Shown here: positions 47,585 to 55,190 of the stretch, in pieces
How positions within the stretch are numbered: position 1 is the stretch's first letter
Layout of the letters: every line of letters starts with the position of its first letter
DNA from: Paenibacillus sp. N3.4
Lineage (GTDB): Bacteria; Bacillota; Bacilli; Paenibacillales; NBRC-103111
Direction: 5' to 3'
Length of the DNA stretch: 64,000 nucleotides
Assembly (NCBI RefSeq): GCF_008017805.1
Contig: NZ_VRTT01000017.1
Location: forward strand, 47,548 to 111,547
Position numbers and translations under genes: made by a program
Notes under the pieces: generated by a model
The model's database searches: none
Told to the model about the DNA's origin: nothing
The model's input: only the letters and a program-made list of their open reading frames with translations

Positions 47585-48697
47585 ATGAAAGTTAAGGCAG
47601 CGATACGCACAGAACTCGGTAAACCACTTGTCATTGATTATGTTGATTTGGCTCCTCCTAAAGCTAATGAAGTGTTGGTCAAAATTGGCGCCTCTGGTGT
47701 GTGTCATAGTGATTTGAACAGTTTGAACGATCCAACACTTCGCTTACCGAACATTCTCGGGCACGAAGGATCGGGCATCGTCGTTGAAATTGGAGCCAAT
47801 GTAAAAAGTGTGAAAGTGGGAGATAAAGTCGCTTTAAGCTGGATTCCGTATTGCGGCGTATGTTTGTTTTGTAAGAACGGCCAGGTCCATTTATGCGAAA
47901 CAGCGTTCGGGCCTATATTCGACGGTACCTTGCTTGACGGTACATCACGGTTAAGTAAAGACGGCGAGACGGTCTATCACGATTCGGTCTTATCTACTTT
48001 TGCTGAATATGCCGTTGTATCAGAAATGTCCTGTGTGAAAATTCCAGACCAAATGCCATTTGCACAAGCAGCTTTGCTTGGATGCGGTGTCGCAACCGGA
48101 TATGGTGCAGCCGTATATGCAGCGGGGGTAACAGCGGGGTCTTCCGTAGCCGTCTTTGGTATAGGCGGTGTTGGTGTCAATGCGATTCAAGGAGCTCGAA
48201 TCGTCGGAGCGTCGAAGATTATAGCCTGTGACCTCAAAGATCAGAACCTGGAGATTGCCAGAAAGTACGGTGCAACTCATACAATTAATGTCGGTAAAGA
48301 GGATGTCGTTGAAGCGTTAAAAGAGTTAACAGGCGGGTATGGGGTCGATTTCGCGATTGATGCGACGGGTAACACGAACGCCACCGTTAGCGCTTGGCTT
48401 GGGACACGCAGGGGGGGAACTACAGTTGCTGTCGGATGGTTCAACCCGAATAAAGAAGTGAATATTCCTGCAAAAGCGTTTCATCGTCAAGCCAAAACAC
48501 TCAAGGGCAGTCTTTACGGGAATATTAACCCGCTGAGAGATATAGCGATTTTGGCGCAGCTTTATTTAGACGGTAAGCTGCTGCTTGATGAACTTATATT
48601 GGAGAAAATTAGTCTAGATGAAATCAATAACGCGCTAGACTCTTTCCATGATTGCAATTGTGTAAATGTAGGTCGCTCAGTTGTCATGTTTGAGTAA
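47585..48697 (+). CDS. zinc-dependent alcohol dehydrogenase, class III-like
   Basis: About 370 residues of the medium-chain family. Catalytic zinc ligands are in GVCHSDLNSL and LGHEGSG with LGCGVATGYG. The structural zinc site CGVCLFCKNGQVHLC has all four cysteines. The nucleotide fold is in GIGGVGVNAIQGA with an acidic residue in ACDLKD, implying NAD. ATG 47585 follows GGAGAG; ATG 47564 directly after the previous stop is less likely. It is the last gene of the sigma-54 operon before a terminator. The alcohol substrate is not known. Confidence 0.92.
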   Translation: MKVKAAIRTELGKPLVIDYVDLAPPKANEVLVKIGASGVCHSDLNSLNDPTLRLPNILGHEGSGIVVEIGANVKSVKVGDKVALSWIPYCGVCLFCKNGQVHLCETAFGPIFDGTLLDGTSRLSKDGETVYHDSVLSTFAEYAVVSEMSCVKIPDQMPFAQAALLGCGVATGYGAAVYAAGVTAGSSVAVFGIGGVGVNAIQGARIVGASKIIACDLKDQNLEIARKYGATHTINVGKEDVVEALKELTGGYGVDFAIDATGNTNATVSAWLGTRRGGTTVAVGWFNPNKEVNIPAKAFHRQAKTLKGSLYGNINPLRDIAILAQLYLDGKLLLDELILEKISLDEINNALDSFHDCNCVNVGRSVVMFE

Positions 48698-48706
48698 GTG
48701 TAAGAT

Positions 48707-48743
48707 GAGAAGCTGCTCCGAAAGGGCGGCTCTTCTTTTTTTT
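48707..48743 (+). terminator. terminator of the sigma-54 operon
   Basis: An imperfect stem GAGAAGCTGCTC / GGGCGGCTCTTC with loop CGAAA is followed by eight T. Confidence 0.82.
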
Positions 48744-48794
48744 CACTTATGGAGTCGATTCTAATTGTATCTGCTTCGAAAAGGAGGTAGGCGT

Positions 48795-49502
48795 GTGAAA
48801 GAAACAGTATGTATTACGGGCGCAAGTAGAGGTCTTGGCTATGAGCTAACTAAACTATTTTACGCGCATCATTATTGTGTGTTTCCATTGGTAAGATCAA
48901 ACACTTCGGCTGAAAATCTTCTCAACGAAATGCCCAATTGCCATCCAATTATAGCTGATGTAGCTGAGGATACATGTACCGACATTTTGAAATCAGCTTT
49001 AAGCGCCCATACGGATGTGCTGGATATTTTGATCAACAATGCAGGGATACCGGGAATTGCTTACCAAATTACAACGGTTACGACGCATGAGACGGGTGCG
49101 TTATTTAATGTGCATAACTTAGGCGTCATTCGTACGGTACAAGCTTCACTCAGCTTTCTCGAAAGATCAGCTAAACCAAGAATTATTAATGTTTCGTCTA
49201 GACTAGCCTCTTTGACAAAGACAGCATCGGGAGAGTTCAATGAAGGCGGGTTTAGCTATTCCTATAGAATGGCCAAAGCCGCACAAAATATGTTAACTCT
49301 CTGTTTGGATCAAGAGCTAAGGAGCAAGGGCATTCATGTGAGCTCGGTTCATCCTGGGAAAATCAATACAAATTGCGCATCCTATGATGCCAATTTGGAG
49401 CCAAATGAAGCAGCAAAAAAAGTTTTTGATTGGTGCAAAAGGGCCGGTATTCATAATTCAGGTAGTTTTGTAGAGCCTGGGACGGGGGAATTACCTTGGT
49501 AG
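48795..49502 (+). CDS. short-chain dehydrogenase/reductase
   Basis: About 235 residues. TGASRGLG cofactor loop, LINNAG, the catalytic Ser in NVSSRLASL, and the Tyr-x3-Lys motif in SYRMAKAAQNM; the C-terminal HPGKINT loop is also present. All catalytic residues are intact. GTG 48795 is chosen because AAGGAGG lies 8 bp before it. It stands outside the sigma-54 operon behind the terminator. The substrate is unknown; sequence is in the sepiapterin-reductase-like or YueD-type range of SDRs. Confidence 0.85.
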   Translation: MKETVCITGASRGLGYELTKLFYAHHYCVFPLVRSNTSAENLLNEMPNCHPIIADVAEDTCTDILKSALSAHTDVLDILINNAGIPGIAYQITTVTTHETGALFNVHNLGVIRTVQASLSFLERSAKPRIINVSSRLASLTKTASGEFNEGGFSYSYRMAKAAQNMLTLCLDQELRSKGIHVSSVHPGKINTNCASYDANLEPNEAAKKVFDWCKRAGIHNSGSFVEPGTGELPW

Positions 49503-49537
49503 TCTTATCATATTAGAAGCCTACCTAATCCAAACAT

Positions 49538-49804
49538 GGGGTGGTAGGGTTAACCAAAGCGGCGGGTATCGAATATGCTTCGCAAGTTATTCGCGTAAAT
49601 GCGGTTGCGCCCGGACTAACGGAAACACCCATGATTAAAAATTGGCTGGATGACCCGGAATTCCGCCAAACTGTACTTGGAAATGTTCCGGCAGGGTGAA
49701 TTGCTAAACCTGAAGAGATTGCAGAAATGGTCGTCTTCTTATCCTCTCCCGCAGCAAGCTTTGCAGCAGGGCAAACATTCACGCTGGACCCGAATATTAG
49801 TTGA
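49538..49804 (+). pseudogene. C-terminal fragment of another SDR
   Basis: GVVGLTKAAGIEYASQVIRV, then NAVAPGLTETPMI and, after an in-frame TGA at about 49698, KPEEIAEMVVFLSSPAASF. This is the last third of a classical SDR lacking its cofactor domain and start. It is a relic and not the end of the preceding SDR gene, whose own C-terminus is complete. Confidence 0.75.
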
Positions 49805-50433
49805 TGTACCGATGAATACTGGCACCATTGTGGCGATAGGGGACTCTCTTACCGATGGTGCTTCTGCTACCGTGGATGCCAATTCGCGTTGGACGAACTT
49901 CTTGGCTGAGCGTCTTGTATCACGTAACATGTCTGTCCTCAATGCAGGGATATCGGGAGGCCGCTTACTCCGCAACATAAAAGGAACCAATGTGTTGGCA
50001 CGTTTCGACTCTCACGTACTTAACCAACCTAATGTTAAGTCCGTGATTGTGATTATAGGCAGTAACGACATTCATTGGTATGCCAGGCATGGCCTTTGCC
50101 CCTACGGAATTTTCACCTATGGTTGACGAACTTATTGCGGGCTACCGGCAGCTCATTGCACGTGCTCATGCCCGCAACGTCCGAATCATTGGCGGGACGT
50201 TGCCGCCGTTCGAATTTTACTACACGGAGGTCAAGGGAAAACTGCGCCAACATGTAAACGAGTGGATTCGGAGCGGAGAGTTCGATTCCGTATTCGATCT
50301 CGATGCATTATCGAGAGATCCGGATCACCCTGCGCGGTTTTTTCCAGTTTTTTACTCAGGCGATCACCTCCATCCGGGTGACGTTGGGAATAAAATAATC
50401 GCTGAAGCGATTGACACCGATATGCTTTTTTAA
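49797..50433 (+). pseudogene. SGNH/GDSL hydrolase, truncated and frameshifted
   Basis: Begins abruptly with ILVDVPMNTGTIVAIGDSLTDG (GDS block I with catalytic Ser), RWTNFLAERL, NAGISGGRLL (block II) and VIIGSNDI (block III). The frame then slips near 50080 to PGMAFAPTEFSPMVDELIAG, and ends with SGDHLHPGDVGNKIIAEAI (block V with Asp and His). All catalytic blocks survive but in two frames, and the usual N-terminal domain of such proteins is missing, so it is a pseudogene. Its left end coincides with the end of the SDR fragment, a deletion junction. Confidence 0.8.
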
Positions 50434-50676
50434 TTAAAAGTAAAGAACTTTTTTGAGTGGCGGCAACAACAGTTTTTCGTCAACGCTTGGTTGAGAGATT
50501 TCCTCGGCCAATGTCTCAACCCATTTGTTCAGCAAGTATTGTCACGATATATGCAGTGGAATCATCATTGTCTTACTGATAAGGCACCAAAAAACGCATT
50601 GTCTGCGACCGCGACAGTGCGTGTTTCTATGTTTTTGTATTCTATTTTAGTGTTGTTGCAGCTACTCGTTAGCGTA

Positions 50677-50763
50677 TTAATCGTTCAAAACTGCTATGTC
50701 GAGCTGGCGAAGGCGAGCCTGATCGGCGATCATGTCGATCTCGGTGATCTTGTCATCTGCAAC
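50677..50763 (-). pseudogene. C-terminal remnant of a SigJ-like (ECF41) sigma factor
   Basis: The - strand reads VADDKITEIDMIADQARLRQLDIAVLND and a stop, which matches the end of the SnoaL-like domain of ECF41/SigJ sigma factors. Nothing upstream (50764-50968) continues it. The surrounding 50434-50968 has no other gene; the open frame on the + strand over this stretch is a by-product. Confidence 0.55.
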
Positions 50764-50968
50764 CGTAGGTAAAACCTAGTATCTTTACTTTTTTTGTGAT
50801 GCACAACAAGCGGAGAGCGAGACAGCCACCGTTAATGAGATTTCCAGTTTCGTCGCCACTGGAAGCGAAGTTCGGATCAAGAATGTCATTGCAATTTGGA
50901 GTTGGATCATTCATTATGGATACTACAGGTCTATATTATTGATGATCTTGAGAAGGGAGGTTGGAAAC

Positions 50969-51460
50969 TTGCAGTTCTCTAAAAGTACAGATTATGCCCT
51001 ACATGCCTTAATTCATCTGGGACACTCGGAGCGTTGCAACAATGTCGGGATCAAGGAATTATCTGGGGCACTAGGTGTTTCCGAAAGCTATTTATCCAAA
51101 ATCATGTCCAAACTGAGGCAGGATGGAATCGTACGTGCTGTGCCAGGGGTGAACGGCGGTTACGAGCTTGCCAGGCCGGCTGAACAGATTACGTTTCTTG
51201 ATGTGATTCAAGTGATTGAAGGAAGACAGAAGTTGTTCGAATGTTCCACTTCGAATTCGCAACAACATCGGTTGTTAGCGGAAGAGGGGACTGCCCAGCG
51301 GGAGCGGGATCAGGAGCGTTCAGGAAAGAGCGAATGTTTGGTTGAGAAGGTGATGGAGGGCGCGGAACAGCATCTGCACCAATACTTGCGGGAACACACG
51401 ATCCAGTCGTTACTGGATGAGGCTTTCAAGCGTTGCAATCATGAGGCAAACAAGAAGTGA
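50969..51460 (+). CDS. Rrf2-family transcriptional regulator
   Basis: About 163 residues. The N-terminal winged helix has LQFSKSTDYALHALIHLG, IKELSGALGVSESYLSKIMSKL and VPGVNGGYELARPAEQITFLDVIQVIEG, the Rrf2 signature. A cysteine (FECSTS) and a second (SECLVEK) follow in the C-terminal part, where some members bind iron-sulfur clusters or sense thiol stress. TTG 50969 is preferred, with GGGAGG 8 bp upstream. It probably controls the flavoprotein and MFS genes immediately downstream. Confidence 0.87.
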   Translation: MQFSKSTDYALHALIHLGHSERCNNVGIKELSGALGVSESYLSKIMSKLRQDGIVRAVPGVNGGYELARPAEQITFLDVIQVIEGRQKLFECSTSNSQQHRLLAEEGTAQRERDQERSGKSECLVEKVMEGAEQHLHQYLREHTIQSLLDEAFKRCNHEANKK

Positions 51461-51518
51461 TACACTTCTTGCGCCTTAATTATGGATATCATAGATCTTT
51501 GGAGGTGTATATTAGTAA

Positions 51519-52433
51519 TGGAAAAACAACTTTTCGATGTGACAATTATTGGCGGTGGGCCAGCTGGGTTGAACGCGCCCTGGTGCTTGGTAGGGCAAGG
51601 AAAAAGGTGGCGGTGATCGATGTAGGCCGTCCCCGCAACGCTGTGACTCGCGAGGTCCACGGGTTTCTTACCCGCGACGGGATCAGTCCGAGCGAGTTTC
51701 GGCGAATTGCGAAGGAAGAAATCAGCGCCTATCCCTCCGTATCATTCGTGGCGGATACGGCGGTGTCGATCGTGGGAACCGACGGTCAGTTTCAAATTGA
51801 GACGGAGCAGGGACAAACTTTTGCAAGCAAAAAAGTATTGTTTACCGTCGGCATGAAGGATCAGCCGCTGGGCATTCCGGGACTGGCGGAAGTATACGGG
51901 AAAAGCGCTTTCGTATGCCCCTATTGCGACGGCTGGGAGTTAAGGGATCAGCCGCTTGTCATCATTACGAAGGGGGCTGAGCTTATGCATTTCGCTCCAC
52001 TCATATCCGGATGGACGAACCGTTTTACCGTCTGCACGAATGGACCTGATGAACTGACGGATGCCGAGCGCGAGAGCTCCAGCGGAATCATGTGCCTCTA
52101 TTCGACTCGCCGATACGGCAGATCGACTCCAGTGATGGGACCGTTCGGCAAGTCATTCTTGAAGACGAGACGATCGTTCCATGCACGGGGATCTTTTTCA
52201 AACCGGATCTGGTTACAGGATCGGACTTGCCTCAAACGATCGGATGCGAGATTACGGAATGGGGGGCGATCGTCGTCGATGAATTCGGAAAAACGAACAT
52301 TCCGGGCGTCTATAGCGCCGGGGATGCAGCATCGCGAATGCATCAGGCCATAGCTGCGGCTTCTATGGGCGCATTTGCCGCCGCGGTCATCAACAATGAA
52401 CTGAATACAGAGGCTTGGGGGAAAAACGGATGA
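51519..52433 (+). pseudogene. thioredoxin-reductase-like flavoprotein, two frameshifts
   Basis: One gene in three frames. MEKQLFDVTIIGGGPAGLNA (FAD site) starts at 51519. From about 51575 the frame ALVLGRARKKVAVIDVGRPRN continues through VLFTVGMKDQPLGIPGL and the redox motif FVCPYCDGWELRD (CxxC). From about 52090 PLFDSPIRQIDSSDG runs to GVYSAGDAASRMHQAIAAAS. The fold is that of NAD(P)H-dependent low-molecular-weight TrxR-like disulfide reductases. Two indels make a functional product unlikely unless they are sequence errors. It sits between an Rrf2 regulator and an MFS pump, overlapping the latter by 4 bp. Confidence 0.82.
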
Positions 52434-53875
52434 TCGATTTAAATAATATTAAGCGCGGTCCGATCATGCTTGCTCTAATTGTCGGCCTGTTCGTCGCCGC
52501 TTTGAACGAGACACTAATGGGCAATGCCCTTCCCGAATTGATGAAATCGTTTGGCGTGTCTGCGGCAACGGGCCAGTGGCTTTCCACCGCCTACATGCTC
52601 GTCGTTGGCGTGCTTGTTCCGGTGACGGCAATCCTGCAGCAATGGTTCACGACCCGGCAAATATTTCTGTCAGCGATGAGTCTGTTCTTCGTCGGTACGG
52701 TCATCTCGGCGGTGTCGCCGGCATTCGGCGTGCTGCTGGTCGGGCGGATTATTCAAGCCATAGGAACCGGAATGCTGCTGCCGCTTGTAATGAACGTAAT
52801 CATGACCATTTATCCGCCGGAAAAGCGAGGAGGCGCAATGGGGATGTTAGGGCTCGTCGTCATGTTCGCGCCGGCGATTGGCCCGACTATATCGGGTTTA
52901 ATCGTTGACGGGCTTTCATGGCGCTGGCTGTTTTACCTTGTGATACCGTTTGCGCTGCTCTCTATTATTATAGGGGCCGCTGTCCTGAAGAATGTGTCGG
53001 AAGTCACCAAACCGCGAGTGGACCTCTTATCCATCGTGTTGTCGACGATCGGCTTCGGCGGAATCGTCTATGGGTTCAGCAGTGCTGGCGAACACGGTTG
53101 GTCGGAACCGGAAGTCATCTGGACGATCGCCGCGGGCGGTGTTTCCTTGTTGCTGTTCGTCAGGAGGCAGCTATTGTTAAAGCAGCCTATCATGGATTTA
53201 CGTGCGTTTCGGTATCCGACATTTGCGCTTGTCGCAGTGCTGATGTTTGTGCTTATGATGACATTTTTCTCATCGGCGATCATGCTTCCGATGTTTATGC
53301 AAGGCGTGCTCATGGTAACGGCATTCAAGTCCGGTTTGATCCTCCTTCCTGGCGGGATTGTGAACGGGTTCATGGCCCCGATCTCAGGCAAGCTGTTTGA
53401 CAAGTTTGGGCCTCGCGTTCTGGTCATCCCAGGACTGGCCGCTGCCGTCGTCTCGTTGTGGCAATTCACCCGATTCGACGAAGCGACGAGCACCGGCTTC
53501 CTCGTTGCCGTTCACATCTCGCTGATGATTGGCATCGCGCTAGTCATGATGCCGGCACAGACAGCGGGGCTCAACCAGCTGCCAAGCCATCTGCACCCGC
53601 ACGGGACAGCGATCTTGAATACGCTGCAGCAGGTGTCTGGCGCAATCGGTACTGCCCTGTACATCAGTATTATGTCGGGCGGTCAGAAGCAGTACTTGAG
53701 TGGAGCGAGCGATCCGCAGGCTCCGGCGGAAATCGTCAAAGGCCTCGTCGCCGGTATCAACAATGCGTTCTGGTTCGGTGTCATCATCGCGCTCGTTGCG
53801 CTCGTACTCGGTCTCTTTCTCCGTAAAGGGAAATCGCCGGAGCATGAACAGGCGGCGAATCAGGCCGTTCGTTGA
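52430..53875 (+). CDS. MFS multidrug transporter, DHA2 (EmrB/QacA) family
   Basis: About 481 residues with 14 hydrophobic segments. Helix 1 has LFVAALNETLMGNALPEL (motif D1-like), helix 4-5 GRIIQAIGTGMLLPL and GPTISGLIVDGLSWRWLFY (motif C region), typical of drug:proton antiporters. ATG 52430 overlaps the flavoprotein stop (ATGA). Regulation together with the flavoprotein by the upstream Rrf2 protein is inferred from the layout. The GC content is visibly higher here than in the sigma-54 island, which may mark a transferred segment. Confidence 0.9.
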   Translation: MIDLNNIKRGPIMLALIVGLFVAALNETLMGNALPELMKSFGVSAATGQWLSTAYMLVVGVLVPVTAILQQWFTTRQIFLSAMSLFFVGTVISAVSPAFGVLLVGRIIQAIGTGMLLPLVMNVIMTIYPPEKRGGAMGMLGLVVMFAPAIGPTISGLIVDGLSWRWLFYLVIPFALLSIIIGAAVLKNVSEVTKPRVDLLSIVLSTIGFGGIVYGFSSAGEHGWSEPEVIWTIAAGGVSLLLFVRRQLLLKQPIMDLRAFRYPTFALVAVLMFVLMMTFFSSAIMLPMFMQGVLMVTAFKSGLILLPGGIVNGFMAPISGKLFDKFGPRVLVIPGLAAAVVSLWQFTRFDEATSTGFLVAVHISLMIGIALVMMPAQTAGLNQLPSHLHPHGTAILNTLQQVSGAIGTALYISIMSGGQKQYLSGASDPQAPAEIVKGLVAGINNAFWFGVIIALVALVLGLFLRKGKSPEHEQAANQAVR

Positions 53876-53910
53876 GGGAAATCCATAAACCATAAGGGTG
53901 GGGAATACTC

Positions 53911-54024
53911 ATGAACGATTTTTTTAATGCAGCCATATGGGAAAAAGCGTGGAAAGACGAGTCCGATTTGAAAATCAATTTTGTTTTTGATTACTATGGA
54001 TGGATTCGTTTAATCAAGAATTGA
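53911..54024 (+). pseudogene. N-terminal scrap of a SAM-dependent methyltransferase
   Basis: MNDFFNAAIWEKAWKDESD matches the start of a group of class I methyltransferases common in paenibacilli. The sequence then diverges and stops after 37 codons. No methyltransferase motif I follows. A deletion relic. Confidence 0.5.
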
Positions 54025-54054
54025 AAGATCATTAAATCATTGGGGGAATTGACG

Positions 54055-54762
54055 ATGAGAATAGATGTTTGGTCGGATTTTGGATGTCCCTTTTGTGTGA
54101 TAGGTAAAAGAAAACTTGAGAATGCTCTTGGCATGTTTACGATGGGGGATAAAGTGGAAGTTGTATATCGTAGTTTCCAACTTGATCCTTATGCAGAAAA
54201 CAGAACGGTTAGTGTCCAGCAACTTGCCCAGGAAAAGGGAATGACTGTCGAGAAATTGAAAGCCAAACAAGCACAAGTAGCTGAAATGATTAAAAAAGAA
54301 GCTGGACTGGATGTCAATTATGATTCAGTTATTATTGCAAATACCTTTGATGGTCATCGTTTGGTTCATTTTGCAGCCAAAGTGGGGAAGGGAGCTGAGT
54401 TAACAGAACGCCTTATTCGCGCTTACCTTTCGCAATCCATGAATATCGCCGACCACAACGTACTTGTTTCCTTAGGCAGAGAGGCGGGGCTTAATGAACA
54501 GGACGTAGCGGAAATGCTTGAATCTGACGCTTATAAAGATTCGGTCAAAGCAGACATCGCCGAGGCTAGAAAGTTGAATATTTCAAGCGTACCTACCTTC
54601 GCGTTTAATAACAAATATACCATTTCAGGTGCTCAGTCTGAGGAAGTTTTTTTAAATGCTCTGAACTCGATCTGGGATGAAGAAAAGAAATTTCAAAAAC
54701 TGGAATTAAAGGGCCAATCAAAAGGTGATGATAGCTGCACCGACGGGGTTTGCAATGTGTAA
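54055..54762 (+). CDS. DsbA-family oxidoreductase, FrnE-like
   Basis: About 235 residues, cytoplasmic (no signal peptide). A thioredoxin-fold with active site C11-P-F-C14 in SDFGCPFCVIGK, the helical insertion typical of DsbA, and cis-proline in ISSVPTFAFNN. Related to FrnE proteins, which act as cytoplasmic disulfide oxidoreductases in oxidative stress, and to the polyketide-associated FrnE. The C-terminal CTDGVC adds a second cysteine pair, seen in some FrnE relatives. ATG 54055 follows GGGGGAATTG. Confidence 0.88.
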   Translation: MRIDVWSDFGCPFCVIGKRKLENALGMFTMGDKVEVVYRSFQLDPYAENRTVSVQQLAQEKGMTVEKLKAKQAQVAEMIKKEAGLDVNYDSVIIANTFDGHRLVHFAAKVGKGAELTERLIRAYLSQSMNIADHNVLVSLGREAGLNEQDVAEMLESDAYKDSVKADIAEARKLNISSVPTFAFNNKYTISGAQSEEVFLNALNSIWDEEKKFQKLELKGQSKGDDSCTDGVCNV

Positions 54763-55190
54763 TTTGGTTTGCCAACGTTAAACGTTGTCCGATACATGAA
54801 TATGTCTTAAAAGCTGGTTAGGTCCGCGAGTGGGAGCGTAAATACTCAACACATGTGGAGTGCTGTGTGTCGCTCGTAAGGAAGTAGTAGTTAAGAGCCG
54901 CATTTACCTGTATATTGAAGTCCGAATGTATTTGAATCTAACCGCTATGATCTGCATCGTTGAGTCTGCTTCGTTACCCGTTTCTATTCTTCTTGCTTAA
55001 AACATGGGTTTGCACGTTAATTAACCGTCCGGGGGTGGACGGTTTTCCTTACGTTCAAAAAAGGACCTCATCGTGATGTTTGTGTTCAACGCCTCGTAGA
55101 TATTTGCAGGGTACATTTTCCTATAATGATGATATTATTTAGATAATCAACTTACTTATTGTGCTCTTGTAGATTGGGGTTTGGTTCATA
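54763..55190. other. intergenic stretch with one terminator
   Basis: No gene is supported. The terminator at 55023 is described separately. The remainder has only short frames. A plain AT-rich segment at 55120-55180 may hold the promoter of the histidine kinase gene, but no convincing -35/-10 pair was found. Confidence 0.5.
55023..55047 (+). terminator. short rho-independent terminator
   Basis: AACCGTCC / GGACGGTT around a six-base loop, then TTCCTT. It may end transcription from the frnE-like gene. Confidence 0.65.

Noticed and set aside
50491..50772. 93-codon + strand open frame
   Set aside because: The other strand carries a recognisable SigJ C-terminus, so the + frame is a by-product.
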